A stretch of DNA of 64,000 bases from Spirodela intermedia (GCA_902729315.2 LR746278.1:1189001-1253000), one strand, 5' to 3'; positions 49,701 through 62,904 are shown, counted from the first letter of the stretch. Program-made: numbers and translations. Notes: generated by a model not told the origin, from the sequence alone.

Positions 49701-52700
49701 CACTGTGAGATGAGCTGATACAACGAAAGTAACATACATAAAAAATACAACACATAAAAAGTACGGGGAGAGATGAAAATAAAAAAAAGAATAACAAATG
49801 AATGATAACATTGCTAAAATAATAAATCTTACCTTAACTTTCCCTCAGCAAAGCCCAGGGGCTTCAACATCAAATTTCGCAATGGTGCAACAGATGCATT
49901 TGATGATGCCTCAACTCTCCGCTGATATGTTGACTGAAGGTTCTCACCTTGGTCACCGCTACCATAACAAAAAAATAATTAGGCTGCAAGTAAAACTACA
50001 TTCACTGATATTATATCCTTAATAATACCACTGGGAGGATTTATCTTAAGGTATTATGCAAGGACATTAACGAAGCACTTTACAAAAAATATATTTTTCA
50101 TGGAGATTAATGGAGTACTTTAGAAAACTTTCGTTCATCACTTCACCAAAAGAAGAGAATTTCTCCTTACTACGAAAGTTGGTAGAGTCGATAATGGAAC
50201 CCAATCTTAGATCACGGCAGAGTACTACAAGGGGAAATGGCCAATTGGGCCAAATATGTAAAAAAATAAAATTCAATAAAATAACAATTTGAAAGACCAA
50301 GACGCAGCTTGCAGCGACTTAAAACTGGTGGATCAACGTGAAAAAAAAACGATAGCATTTTTCCACATCTAACTAATAAGAACCCACTGATTCCAATCTA
50401 CATTGGCCATTCTGAAAGCCAGGCACCTTGGTCGGTTTCTTCCCCTTTCTTTTTCTCTCCTGTTTTACTTTGTCGTTCATCTTCCTCAGTTGCCCATTCC
50501 CCTTTCTTTCTTTTTCTTCCCCTTGCATTTCTATTTTAGGTTTCTCCTCACCATTTCCTCTGAAAAGGCAACCATGTGAAAAGGCCAGTTTTCTGTCATG
50601 ATTAGATCTGCCAAAGATTTGTCCGGTTACGAACATCTGACCGCAAATTTAGGATTCCAGTGTGCACGATGCATCCTTCTTAGCCTCGTAGAAGGACCAC
50701 ATACAAGATGCTTTCGTGTGTTTGAACAATCAACATAGATACACCATGGATATCAAAAGACAACTCAATGAAGCCAGAATTTGGAATAATAACTTATCGT
50801 TTTATGCACTAACCTTGAGGAAAATATATGAGAGTAAAACTTCCATTTTCACGAAAACTGAATAATTCTTCAGCAAACCAATAAAAAATATAGTATGCTC
50901 GGTTTAATAGCATGAGCACAAAAAGGTACTTATCTACAACAGAAGAATATTTTAGCAGCATAAAACACTGAAGGAATATTGTCGTGATGAAGCGTGAACA
51001 GACCAATCATTAGAGAAAGTGCATCCCAAGATAAGAATGCTCCCATTAGAATTTCTCTAACATGAGTACAGAACATACCAGTCACCATATAATCTCTCTG
51101 AAAATCCACACGAAGGACTATTAGGTTCAAGAGGAGAATCGCATGAGTCGTTCTCTGCTGAGTCACTCTCTACCGCTGTTGAAATGTGAGATAAAACAAT
51201 TGCTCTGGCTGAAAATGGAATTAGCTGACCGGGAAATCTCATGAGATCAACTAACAATTCCACTGAATTTAAAAGAACTGCAATTGACATATGCCTATAG
51301 GAGTCAGCTAACTCGGAAACACCATCATTAGGCAGGCCCTGCAAAAGATTTAGAAAAAGCATTAAATCTTGCTCCTCTGAAGATCAGTAATATTCTTCAG
51401 GCTAGGTTCTATAATTATTAAAAAGCTGAAGGCTCAGAAAAGAGGAAAGGGAGGAAAATGGGGAAGAAAGTGACACAGATAACTTCGGAACCAAAAGAAA
51501 CAAACAGGGCGAGGGCGAAGAGGATTTATTCTGAAGAAAAAGAAAGAGAACTAGTCTTTGAGTCACAAGTACAGGCAGAACATTAAGCTGGGTAGCATAA
51601 ATCGGAAAAGATAATGAACTTACTACTGTGAGTCTGCTCTCAAGGCCAGCAGCATCAGCCAAAACCTTAAAAAGAATTGCCCGCGGGCGACATGAACCAT
51701 GACGTATTTGACCTAAGAGCTGAATCCCTTTATTTTCTTGCAAGTGAGGAATTCCCTCTGAGCCAGATTTCGCAGGGCTTTGGTCTGAACTCGGGCGTCT
51801 ATAGAAGTCAGACACCTATAATATCCACAATATAAGGGGGAATAGAACCGAGGCAAGAACATTACAACCCTTTTCTGACTAAACATAATAAGTATGTCAT
51901 CTTCTCAGACAAAAAATAAAACAGGAAAAGGACAAACTTCACGAAATTATTTCACCAAACAGAGAATGCAGTGACACGAATATATTTCATAAAAATGGTG
52001 AGATCATATGCAATTAGATCACGATATTTAAATCTAAATAATCATGAAAATCTCCAGAACCCAGAATCACAGATGCTTGGAAGGATGGAAGCCAATGGGG
52101 CAACGGGAAGGGTGGATATAGACACATGGAGGAAGGTTCTACCCCGATGGGGAAAGAGAAATCCCAGTGAAGAAACAAGCACTGAGATATTTGGCACGTT
52201 CGTCTGACAGCAAAGCAAGGCCATGGTGCTCTGCAGCACCTCGAACCACTTCAAGAGGTATGGACCATTTATTCAATGCTGAGGTCACCAGTAAACTTTG
52301 CTGCCATAAATAAATATTTAAGAAATAGTTGTGATCTAATTCGAACACAAGTTTTAACTATCAAAAGAATATTTGTAAATATCAGACAGAAGCTGCAAAT
52401 AGAGTCGGATGTCACGAATTTTGGTTGCATGGAAGGAAAAGCCTTCTCTTCATGCAGTTAATTCAATATTGAGAAGACTAGATCCAAATGATGCATATAC
52501 CATGCTAATCTGCAGCAGAGGGGCCATTTTGATATAAGGAAGCTGATAGGGATTCGAATACATCCAGAGAAGGATGAGAAAGGAGTCAATATTAAGATAG
52601 GTGACTGAGTACTATAATGTAGAGGAAGTGACCCCAAAACAGGAAACGGATCAGCTTTAAACAGATAGAAGGCTCCTACCCAGAGATGAGAGAAAATCGA

Positions 52701-54697
52701 GCGGTAGGTAGTTTGACTGTTGAAGATAAAAGTGGTTTTCCAAGTTGCCAAGTCCAATCCATATGAACTCATATAAGTTGGAGATGAATTATGCGATAGT
52801 ACCTTCATATTAAACTAGCACGGCGGGTGTATGAAGCTGGTTATCCACAAACTTAGTAGCACTTTCCATGATCAACCTACACGTGTCCATGACATGAACT
52901 ATTAGCATAATTTTTCTTTCTTTTACCGAATCATTGTACATTTTCCACCAATGAATGTTGGAAATTAAGTACCCCATCTTCCCAGTCAATTCATCATTCT
53001 TTAATCAGATGCTACGATCAAAATCTCTACCAGACATTGATACTCTCTCTTTCCATTTTGAAGGCATTCTCCAACTATTATCCCTCAAGTAACAAATATT
53101 GGCTTCCAACCATAGACGTTCTCCACTACTTATCTAGAAAGAGTTATCCATATAATCCAATGGTTTGTAAATGAAACAAATAATACACAAAATGGAAGTG
53201 CATAATCAGGTCCAAAACATGCCATAGAAACAAGAGAGAAAAAGTGTTTCATTAATTCTGTGTTTTAGCATGTGTTCAGCACGGGGAAAGTACTCACCAG
53301 TCCAGCAATTTTTTTAATAATTGAAGCTGGATTTGCGTTTGGCCCTTTCACTAGTGCGGCACTTAACTGCTTTAGCATCGAAAGTTTTTTATCCTTTTCC
53401 ATGTCAACAAGAATGACCTCCGCCTTAAGTCCCTCTACGCCAAGTGAAGAGAGGTCATCGGGCGAAGGAATCGTGTCAAAATCCTCCTTGAACTTTTTTT
53501 CCTGCACAAAGATGAAAGTGAAATTGTTGAGAAAATGTTCTATAAAGCTAATACTACTGCTTAACTTAAAACATGTAAAAGACCTAAGTTGCGGGTGTCC
53601 CAAGGTCTATAGCTTCAGTCCTCGGAAATACCCGCTGCAGTCATGCGGTACCAATAACTGATCCAATCTTAATAGGTTCATTAACTCACACGAGTCAGAT
53701 CAATAACCCTTTGAATCGGTTTCCGCAAGAAATCAGATTACTAAGGGCTAATACTGATCCAAGTTAACTAATTTGGTTATAATCAACAAATTCCATGAAC
53801 TACGCATTGTAGAGATTGGAGATGGCACTCTACAGGGAAGTTCAACATAAGCCCACCAAAGGGGGAGATAGACTATAATCAACTAGAGGACATACAAATG
53901 ATTATGTGCAAGTACTATCCATCAAACACATCTACTTCACAATAATAGTACACGTATCCAAAATAGTGAATCATCAACCGTTTTCATTATGAACTGACAA
54001 AAATATGGTAAATATAATCCAGCATTTAAAGTTGAGAAGGTAAAAACTGCCCAACCACACTCAATCTTTGCAACAGAAAATCAACTACTCCAAGATCTCC
54101 GACTGAAAACTAAAAAGAAAAATAACAGAATAGTAAACAGATGTAATTGAATATAACAGAAGAAGCTTGAGTAAAAACATGGGGACATGAGCGGCACAAT
54201 AGCACAAATCAAAATATGTCAAAGATTATAGTTAACCAGTCCAACTGCATGACTTGGATATATTATGCACAAAAAGGTTTCTAAAACTATCGTGATTGAC
54301 ACTCGAACCGTAGACTTTTGAAAGAACAGAAAAACACTAACTGAAAATCAAAAGGTTGCTAAATAACAGAGATCATAGCAAGCCATTGGGCCAATTGATT
54401 GCCATCAATCATTAAAAGTTAAACAAAAAGGCATAAACTGTTACTCACCGGGATGACAGAGTAAAATCCATTGGGTATTACTCCAGAGTACGTTCCAGTG
54501 GCCCATAGAGCTTGAGATGCTGCATGGGCTGACAAGTCAGCACACGGCAAACTATGTGCAGGTTCCCTAATAGTCAATGTTCCATCTCTGGAACCCAATG
54601 AAACTGATTGTAACTTTTCAAACAAATCCGAGGGCCACCAACCAGAGTTTGTAGGGCCAGGTTCACATGGCCCTGAATCACTTGTCCTCTCCTCCAT
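40709..54697 (-). CDS. Raf-like MAPKKK with N-terminal EDR1 domain (CTR1/EDR1-related protein kinase)
   Basis: Probable cytosolic Ser/Thr kinase, similar in my recall to Arabidopsis At3g58640/At2g31010. Exons: 54697-54449, 53501-53298, 51815-51624, 51338-51079, 49958-49833, 49714-49625, 48892-48797, 46184-46098, 44935-44818, 43034-42743, 41920-41797, 41695-41676, 41572-41419, 41318-41027, 40952-40880, 40791-40709; with every phase consistent this gives about 819 aa. It starts MEERTSDSG as in the family. The EDR1 domain covers about residues 60-270 (WATGTYSGVIPNGFYSVIP, GQIRHGSCRPRAILFK, ELLVDLMRFPGQL). A basic linker has WRRSRRKAIAEQR. The kinase domain from about 565 has GFFGEVFRG, VAIK, HRDLKSAN, DFG and GTPEWMAPE, so it looks active. 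The C-terminal LLDCEYTLC is typical. Introns reach about 2.6 kb. Confidence 0.93.
52180..52300 (-). other. Exon-like open segment inside a kinase intron
   Basis: After a clean acceptor (GGCAG|CAAAG at 52302-52301) the minus strand is open for about 40 codons with ordinary amino-acid usage (motifs NKWSIPLEVV, AAEHHGLALLSDERAKY). I see no credible donor before the downstream stop at about 52141. The kinase family is continuous across this point (KIAGL joined to VSDFYRRP), so the segment is not needed. It may be a cryptic or poison exon, or a relic. Confidence 0.35.
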
Positions 54698-54722
54698 TTT
54701 CCTAATAGGAAAAGCTACACAA

Positions 54723-54734
54723 TCATCTCGCCAT
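54723..54734 (-). promoter_or_regulatory. Minimal upstream ORF (Met-Ala-Arg-stop) in the kinase leader
   Basis: An ATG followed by two codons and TGA lies 25 bases before the kinase ATG at 54697. It is within the inferred exon that begins after an acceptor at 54743-54742 (TTGTCAG). It could lower translation of the main frame. Confidence 0.5.
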
Positions 54735-57700
54735 CTCTCAACTGACAAAATGCATTCTGAACATAAAACTTTTCAGATGACAGCTTGTCATGGAAGGACT
54801 TTTCCGAGGAGCTTCGCCCATGACTGAAGAACATACAATCTGCAAAATTATTAACATTCTATAAGTTTTCAGATCAAGAAATTTGGCGTCAATCTTTTTC
54901 ATAAAAGTTCTCGCACTTACTCTCTTGTAAAGCATAGGAAACGTACACCCCACTTTAAACCTTTAAAATCAAAAAAACGAAAAAAATCTCCTATGAGTTA
55001 TTGCTATATTGAGGTAAGGGATACAGTACTCTGCCCAAGAAAGGACTGGAAAACTAATGTCTAAACCAAGAGAGACTACATATTCTTTTCCCGTGCAAAT
55101 AAATAATGGAGAATAGAGGACATGCGAAGAAAGAGAATAAACATAAAACTCAAGAAGTTGGCCATAAATTTCACCCTCAGAAGCTGTTCAAACATCTTAT
55201 GGCAAGATAACAAGGATAATACACGAGTTGTAGTCCCAGCAGCATCCAAGCAAACCCAACATATCTGACTCATTTTCTGCTTTGACCAATTTTCTAGATC
55301 CATGTCTACGCTTGACAAAAAGGTTGCTCGAGCATGCATGCCCATTGAAACAACCAATACCTTGGAATAAATGGCACACCTGATTGTATAGACATTTACC
55401 AAAAAAGGAGAACCGCATAACAGACGACCATTCTGCTATAATACGGGCACTGCCTGCATATAATATGCAGGTATTTTATACAAAGATTTCAAAAAAGAAT
55501 AAAACTTCATATGTGAGAACCATCCCAAACTGAAGCTCGAGTTGACATTACAAACTAAACCCACAGCATAAAGAATAAAGTGAATACACGGTCTCATTTT
55601 CTACAATATAAATGCAACGAAATGAATGACGATGTATCAAAACTACATCTGGGAAGAAATTATACAGTTTTCGCGAAATAGGTTTTATCATTATGAAATA
55701 AATAAGACCCACCAAGAAATATTCTATCTAACTGTTTTTTACGAAAGTTTGGTGGATATAAGGTTTTTGGGCATGGGAATATGTCAAACATCGTGGATAT
55801 TGAGAATAGAACATGAAAAAATAGATGTGATATATGCATATACGTGTCTGCAACATGAGTCATAAAAGAGGCCTAATTATTTTTCAGAAATAAGTATAAA
55901 TTTGAAGCGATGAATTCTATGATAAAGGAACTTTAGGTTATCCGTCACTTTTAAAGACAAAAGAACCAACAATGGGCATTTGCAGTCGCCAGTCGGCCTA
56001 TATTACAATCAGAGGATGATTTTCTTTCAAGAAACCAAGGGATAGAAAGACATGTCTCAAACATCTTGGTGTATTGCCCATGCTCTTTCTATCTTTCGGA
56101 TTAGATAGGAAGTATCGTCCAATTAGATATTCATTTCAGAAAGAACCTCATAAGTCCTATAATCCAAGGATTTGTGAATTTACATCAAAAGAGCGCCCAG
56201 ATTGCTGTTAACAAGCAGGAGGCTGGAAAAGTGCGAAGAGATTCCAAAGGTTTGCGGATGCAAATAATTCCAATTTTTCTGCAAAACCCCCCGAATGTCA
56301 ACAAAAAATGGTAGCCTTGTTAAATATGGTCTGAACACTAACGACCATTCTACTTTAGTGAGGATCTTTTAAGAAAATATAGATCCCTATTTTTTTTGGA
56401 CAATATGTTCGGCAGTGGTCCTGCTAATTTAGTTCGGATACCAGTGGACAGATCCCTAGATTTCAATAACATTCCTAGTTTGACTTTCTGTGGCACTCGA
56501 ACTGTCTGATTAGCTGACATCGAGAGTATTCAAAGAAAATTCTCCTACAAACCAGTTAATGTATTTTGGTCGGAAATTGCTTTGAAGTGCATTCTAAACT
56601 TTATCAGCATCCCAACAAAAGTATTGCAACCATCACTGTTTCCGACATGCTTTAAAGATATAAAAATGATCATCACCACTACTGGAGAATACCTCAACAA
56701 GTTCTTTTCTATTCACATCTTTATGTCATATTATTTAGCTCGTACCATTCTGCTAATTGAACTGTAATTTTAGTTAGAATGCTAATCGCCATATATAGAG
56801 CAAACCCAAATTTAACATCCTATTCTTGTCATTTCATAGAAGGCTCTAAACGAGGTAACATCTCATTCCAGTCACAAGCACACCAAGTGTCCTTTTCCAC
56901 ATTTCTCACCTACATATAAGAATCCTTGAAACTTTACGTTACCCCACCCGGTTTCCTTGTAAATTATCAACTGATGGTTCTTAATCACCCAGCTGATAGA
57001 TCATGTAGATTCCCAGTTGTATCCAGTCGAAATGGTGCCAATCTAGTCAATGGCTCCAGCAATTTGACGAATGAATGCTCAATATCCATACCAAATAATT
57101 TGCATAAAGCACATGCCTGAAACCACCTCCACCAGTTAATAGTAACTTTTACTCCAGAACAGCTTCACTGTGGTTTAAAAGCCCTTCCTTGTTCTATGGT
57201 GTCAATCAACCCAATTATACTATAGAAGGCTGTAAGGGAGAGTATTACTCAATTTATGTGCCACTCATTTATAGAAGGTCCTGTACTGATTTATTGAACT
57301 AATAGAGCACGAACATGGAACAGTAAATTAATCAACCACGTAAGGTATGATAGAGCATGGCGATGAACACGGAGAAGCTTCCATGTAATGAAAACATAAA
57401 AAATATGAGAAGCAGCATTGCACATTATCGTTAGTTATACATACACTCATTTTCAGACTGGATGAACGAGAAAAACATATGGAAAACTGGAAAACATACA
57501 AGTCAGACGAGTTAAACGAGAACGACAAACATATTCAACGTTCGAAATGGCTGCACTTTTTTCATGACACATTACACGAGGTTCATTCTCCAATAACCAA
57601 TAATTCCATTAAAAAATTCAAAGCGTAGATTATCCACACAGAATGTTGATCAACATTCACTCTGGTTCTAAAATATCTACCAATGTGACACCAAGAATTC

Positions 57701-57924
57701 CAAAAAACAGACACAAGGAACAAAAATACACCATCTCATCATCCATACGTGCGGATGAGGGAAAATAGAAGTCCGAAAACACCAAAACAAATGCACATTC
57801 GATTCGCTTCCAAGCAATTCGTAAGCAACCAGGCAGATACCGATAAAACAAACGCAAAACCAGTCGTGATCAGGCCGCTCAACACTCTGCCACGGATAAA
57901 ATATTGCTCGCGCGGCGGGGGGAA

Positions 57925-58230
57925 CAACGTACGACGACGGTGCTGACCTCCTGATCCTAGAACCGAGGATTTCCCGCCACCGTCCCTGACCGTGCGTCCA
58001 AACAAACTGAAGAGCGACGAGGCGCGCGGAGCTAGGGCACCGCTTCCGAGCTCGCGCGCGCGACAACGAAACAACCACCGCAGCCAACGCTCCCTGCACC
58101 AGTGCTCCCACGAGAGACGGACGGGATGCCGAGAGGAGGGTTACGGAGCAGAGGAGTACGAAGCAGCCCGTGGGAATGGCGGAGTGGGGAGGGAGGGAAA
58201 AAGGACGACAAAGGCAGCAGGGAAGAGTAT
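57925..58230 (-). promoter_or_regulatory. Inferred first leader exon and CpG-rich promoter of the kinase gene
   Basis: A GC- and CpG-rich stretch at the upstream end of the gene, with possible donors near 57947 (GGAG|GTCAGC) and 57930 (GTACGT). The leader intron to 54742 would be about 3.2 kb. Several overlapping ORFs here (up to 240 codons, minus strand) have no family similarity I recognise. The intron, 54.75-57.9 kb, is AT-rich and shows no supported gene. Confidence 0.45.
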
Positions 58231-58249
58231 TTATACAGATCCCCGTCCT

Positions 58250-59600
58250 CTCCCCCCCCCCTTCTCGCCGTTCGTAATCCCCGTTGATCTCTCCCCATCG
58301 GCAGTCGCCGCCGGCGGTTAGATTAATTCGCTCGGCGGGGGCTCGTCTGTTTCGATTGGGCCGACGGAAAGCGACGGCGTATACACCGGCGGGACTCACG
58401 TTCCCAAAAGGGGCCGGCTGGGGGGGACGAAGCGGAGGAATACCGCGTTTTCACTCCCCCACTGCCTGCCAGCTGTCACGGCTGCGCCCCCCACCCCCAG
58501 GTCCACACGCGCCGTCGGCACGAGACGACCACCACCGTGCTCCTTGCTTTTTTGCTGTTTTTCCTTATTAAGTTAATAATTCCGGCTTTTGGTAAGTGGG
58601 CCCCACCGGGTGACCCGGTCTCACCCGGTCCACGTGTCAGAGAGAAGAGAGAGGCGCAGGCGGGTTGGAAGTCGTATATTCTTCTCAAAATTCCCCATTT
58701 TATCTTATACCGTCTTTAATTGAATTCAGTGGTACGAGTAAGTAAAATTACCCCTCTTTTTTTATTGGCGAAATGCCCTCGTGAACACCGGGGAACTGTA
58801 ACGAACTTCAACGGACACAGGCAGTTAGGGGATCGATTTACTTTGGGGTACTTTATGCTCCCCGGAGTCGCATTGAAAAATTTGAAATCAGTCCATTTTT
58901 CGTCCTATTAGCACCAGGCCCGCCTGTTCGATCATTCACGGCCCGAGAGCTGAGAGCGCCTGTAACGGACACTAGGGCGAACCAGCTCGGTTAGTTAGTC
59001 ATTTATGGGTACATTAAGATGTCATTCAAGTAAGTCTGACAATCCACCTTCAAGACATCATTTAATACACAACACATGCCGTTCGATGGCGTGCTTGCGA
59101 GGGTTCCGAAGACGAGAATCTTACCGCACCCGGTGGTCGTCGACTCGGTGGCGCGACAAGAAACTTGGATAACCGGGCTCCTCGGACCATGATGACGTCG
59201 GACGGCTACCCAAGGCTGACTCGGTCTGACGCAGTGCAATTAGGCCGGATGGGTCCAACCCGGCATCCCGACCCGATCTAACCATCGGATCCGCCGAACA
59301 GTGGATCCAGGTTAAGATGGATCGCCAGTTCCACCGGTCATTAGGTACGTGTAAAATTATTATTCGGAACTTGGGATTTGCGCACGGAACTGACCAATAT
59401 GATTAATTATATAATTTATTTAATTAATCGTTAATGATCACGATTATATTACTCCTACGAGCAGGGTCCATCTGCAGGTTGACCCGAATACTCGCAGGGT
59501 AAACGGGTTCACGAGGCAACCATAAATTCTTCGCTGGCGGATAAGCTCACCTCCGTCGAGTGAGGTGGTTATTAATACCTTATTGTCCCACTAAATGGGG
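58250..59600. other. Intergenic region between divergent kinase and DUF688 genes
   Basis: GC-rich at 58.25-58.65 kb (kinase promoter side), then mixed sequence. Short ORFs on both strands, none recognised. The DUF688 5' leader probably begins near 59.56 kb; its open frames (59560-59963) end before or overlap the real ATG in another frame. Confidence 0.45.
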
Positions 59601-59943
59601 TAGGTGTTCAGAACGGCTTCTTCGTCTTCCTCCGTCCTCGGCGACGCTCCCAACAGGAGTTTCCGCTCCGGCGACTGTTGACAGCGATCTCAGGGGGACG
59701 CCTGCCGTCTCCTCACCATTGTCCTTGCCATCGCACTGGTGGTTGCATGTCCGTCGCCCCTGGCGAATCTTCAGGTTCTCTTTCTCGTTTCACCGCCTCC
59801 GATTGTGATATCTCCATGCACGCGGCTAGAGCTCACTTCATCATCGTCCCTTCCTTTCAGCGGCGAATCGCTCTTCGGCTCTTCTGGTTCTTCGTCTGTA
59901 GTGTCGAGGAGCAGAGAGGGAGAATCCACTGAAGCATCAGACC

Positions 59944-62004
59944 ATGTCAGTCAAGCGGCTTGACTTCAACACCCCCCTCCCCTCTGTCCGCCGGTTCGGC
60001 TCTGCCCTTCCGCTCACGCCGGTATTCTACTCCCCCAGTACTGTAAAAGAGGAATGCGGAAGGGGGAGGGCGATGGGAGAGAGTCCTCAGAGATCGCCGC
60101 TGCCTTTCTACAAGTCGGATGTGAACTCAGGCCCCATTCAGAAACCTGGCGTTGTTCCTTTCTCGTGGGAGCAGCGCCCGGGGCAGCCGAAGGATGGATT
60201 TGTTGCAGACGCAACGCCTGCAACGCCGGCGGAGCATCCGGTGGTTTCCTCCAGCCCGCCACCGCCTGGTGGGGCGTCGAGACGATCTCTGCATGAGAAG
60301 GAAGAAGCCGATGTTGATGGCCTCGATTCAACGATTGATTGTGCCTTTGCCCTCGGATCATTCCCCGTCTCCCCAAATTGCCCTGTGTCTGCTACGGCTT
60401 TTTCCATGCCCTCTTCTCCTCTGTATAGAACCTCATCGAAATCCATGGAGAGCTCCATGGAAACCCCGGAGGAAAGGACGAGGACGACGCCGGTCTCGGC
60501 GAAAGCACGGACGCTGGAGGAACAACTCAGCAGCCGAAAGGAGAAAGATAGAGAGGAAGTCGTCTTCTCCGATGCACCGGCGATGCTGTCGAGTACTGAG
60601 TCATGCTTCATGAAAGGCAGCATGGGCGGGCTGAGCGAGGAGATCAAATCGCGCGCACCTTCCGGGAGATTTTCAACTGATTCACAACTCCCCGACTTCA
60701 TGGCGGGCCAGTTTCTTCCTGCGGCAAAGGCGACGGCGACAGTCTCGCCGCAGTTCTCATCGATGAAGTTGTCCCGCGAGCCTCCGAGACCAGTGGTTGA
60801 AAATGAGCGTGAAAGACGGCGGCCGGTCGTTCCTCTGCCTTACCAGCACCGGCCTGATCGTGCCTCCACCTACTCCCCGATTCACCCTCAAACAGGGACC
60901 AGAAACAGAGAAAGTGATGACGATGATCACGAGGATGACGATAGATGTGATGAGGTTGGCCAACTGTGGATGAAGGGCTGTGGAATCTTTCCCAGACTAT
61001 GTCTGAAGAGTTCCTTCTGCCACCTGAACCCTCTCCAAGGAACGAAGGCCAGGGGCCAGGTGATCTTGCCAGCCGCTCATGAGATTGATACTCGGCTAAG
61101 ACCTGCTACCAGTGAATACGAGGTAAGACTGAGAACCGGGCAGATCAACCTATTGGGTACTCGGTCTTGTTTCTTGATTTGCTGAATGTTTCGGGTTTCA
61201 CCATTGCAGAATTCGTGGGAAGAAGTTTGCAGGTACAACATGGGGCCAGCGCATCAGCCATTAAGGCAGAAGGGAAGTAAGGTATCCAGCGAGTCCAACC
61301 ATCTCTGCTATTGGAGCGATTCCCAGACACCCGACGGGTCCTCTCTCTGCTGTCGCTCTAACCGTGCTTCGTCTCACCTGCCTCCATCCCCGATCTACGG
61401 AGGGAAGTACTGTAGATCGTCTGCATCCTATTGCGCAGATGATGAGCGCGAGTGGGAGATCACCCGTCTGAACCACAAGCAATCATCTGCATCAGCAATC
61501 ACCCAGCTGGAAAGTTCAGACTACGAAGCTTGTCCCTCGGTACAGAAGGTCATCCTGAATAATAGCTCAGACGATTTTCTGCAACAAATGAACATCTACG
61601 CAGAGGATTCTAGGCAGAATCATGTGCATTTCCCAGAGCCGGTGAAAGGTGGAGACCAAGGGAAGAATGACGGCGATCTTCTGCAACCGCTTCGTTTACC
61701 CTCCGAGTCCTGGCTTTTTCGCACCTTGACTCGTGTGCCATCAAAGAAACAACCAACTCTGCGGTCACTCTTTTGTTCACCGTTGCTGCCCGAGGAGGAG
61801 GTTCATGGGGCATCGCCTGCTGATCCCAGGTTGGAAACCACGGTCAAACTCCCCGAGCTTCCCAAATGCCAGATGCGTTTTGCCGATGTAATCCCATTGC
61901 TCCTTAGCCCCATCTATTTAAATTTTCTGCCAGAAAATCGAAGGCATTGCCGTGAAACCATTTCTGCATCGCAGGTCTTGGCGAGGCCTGCAAGTGAGGA
62001 TTGA
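59944..62004 (+). CDS. DUF688 family protein of unknown function
   Basis: Plant-specific uncharacterised family. The start MSVKRLDFNTPLPSVRR and the signature VPFSWEQRPGQPK (residues 71-83) are typical. A second conserved block, WMKGCGIFPRLCLKSSFC near residue 345, matches the family Cys-rich motif, and PSESWLFRTLTRVPSKK comes near the end. Exon 1 is 59944-61122 (393 aa, ending SEYE before GTAAGA) and exon 2 starts at 61210 (NSWEEVCRYN). Read through to TGA at 62002-62004 the product is 657 aa. A GT-AG intron at 61888-61974, 87 bases and in frame, would give RFADVLARPASED and 628 aa, closer to the family's usual RFSEELL-type ending. The protein is Ser/Pro-rich with no membrane segment. Function is not known. 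Confidence 0.88.
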
Positions 62005-62093
62005 AAGGCCTTGTCTCTACTGCTGCTGCCGCCCCTTATCTTGACTCACTGACTGCCCACTTGCAGCCCCACTCGGACCATTTTTGCTCTCAG

Positions 62094-62153
62094 GTAAGCT
62101 TCCCTTCGTCAAATTTTTAGCTCATTTCTCTCTCTCTCTCTCTCTCTCTCCAG
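62094..62153 (+). other. Possible 60-base 3' UTR intron with CT-repeat polypyrimidine tract
   Basis: CAG|GTAAGC at 62094 and a long CT run ending CCAG at 62153 form a textbook but very short plant intron downstream of the DUF688 stop. If spliced, it could trigger nonsense-mediated decay or simply belong to the 3' UTR. Confidence 0.4.
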
Positions 62154-62159
62154 AAAAAT

Positions 62160-62900
62160 GAAAGATTCAACAATGTTCATGTTCAGGATTGGGAAGAAGA
62201 CGGGGAATCGAGACGGACCTCCAGAGAGTAAGATGAGATCTGGGGAAAGCCTCCATTAAGCGAGGATGGAAAACCCAAGACTGAGTTGAAGACCGAGTTC
62301 AAAACCGGAGCTGAAGAAGAAGACCGTGGAGGACTTCGCCGCCGTCACCATCCACCGTCTCTGACGGCGGCCAACCCCCGACGGCCTCCGGGTCTCCAAC
62401 TTCATCTCTTACTTCGGTACACCCCTCTTCTTCGCAGTCGTAACTTTTCGCCCGGAGCTCCCCTCCCTGTCGTCTGTACCATCTGAGCAATCCTTCCGGG
62501 ATCACCCTGTTTTGGAGGATCGTCAGAGCTTCCTGCTCGCAGACGCCTATCGAGACCATCCTTAAATCATCAAATTATCTCTTTCTCATATACAGGGGAG
62601 ACGGCGAAGAGGACGCTTAACGATTCTCATGAAGGTGGTGGAGCCGGAGAGTTGACCAAAAGGAGCTGACTCCGATCATGTTGGTCCACGTATACAGCCC
62701 ACCAAAATTACTTCCCAAGCCCTTTCTGTACGCACACTCGAAACCGAATATCTTAATCAGTGATTTCGTCAAGCGGCAAATTCGAATACAAAGTAAAAAT
62801 AAATAAATTTGAGATTAATAAGATTATTGAGATTTTTTGGGCCTGCAAGCCATAATGGGCTTTTGATGAAGCCCAAAACCGTCCCGAATCCAGTCCAATC
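62160..62900. other. Downstream region with weak ORFs on both strands
   Basis: 62286-62486 (+, 66 codons) and 62559-62299 (-, 86 codons) overlap. A third plus-strand frame is also nearly open, with one TGA. None resembles a known protein. This may be DUF688 3' UTR or a relic of a coding sequence. Confidence 0.35.
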
Positions 62901-62904
62901 ACGC

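Noticed and set aside
55076-55418. Candidate extra coding exon of the kinase gene
   Set aside because: No acceptor/donor pair fitting the family N-terminus; the protein start MEERTSDSG at 54697 matches family starts.
57677-58399. 240-codon minus-strand ORF at the kinase 5' end
   Set aside because: It covers the inferred leader and promoter, runs through a likely donor, and has no recognisable domain.
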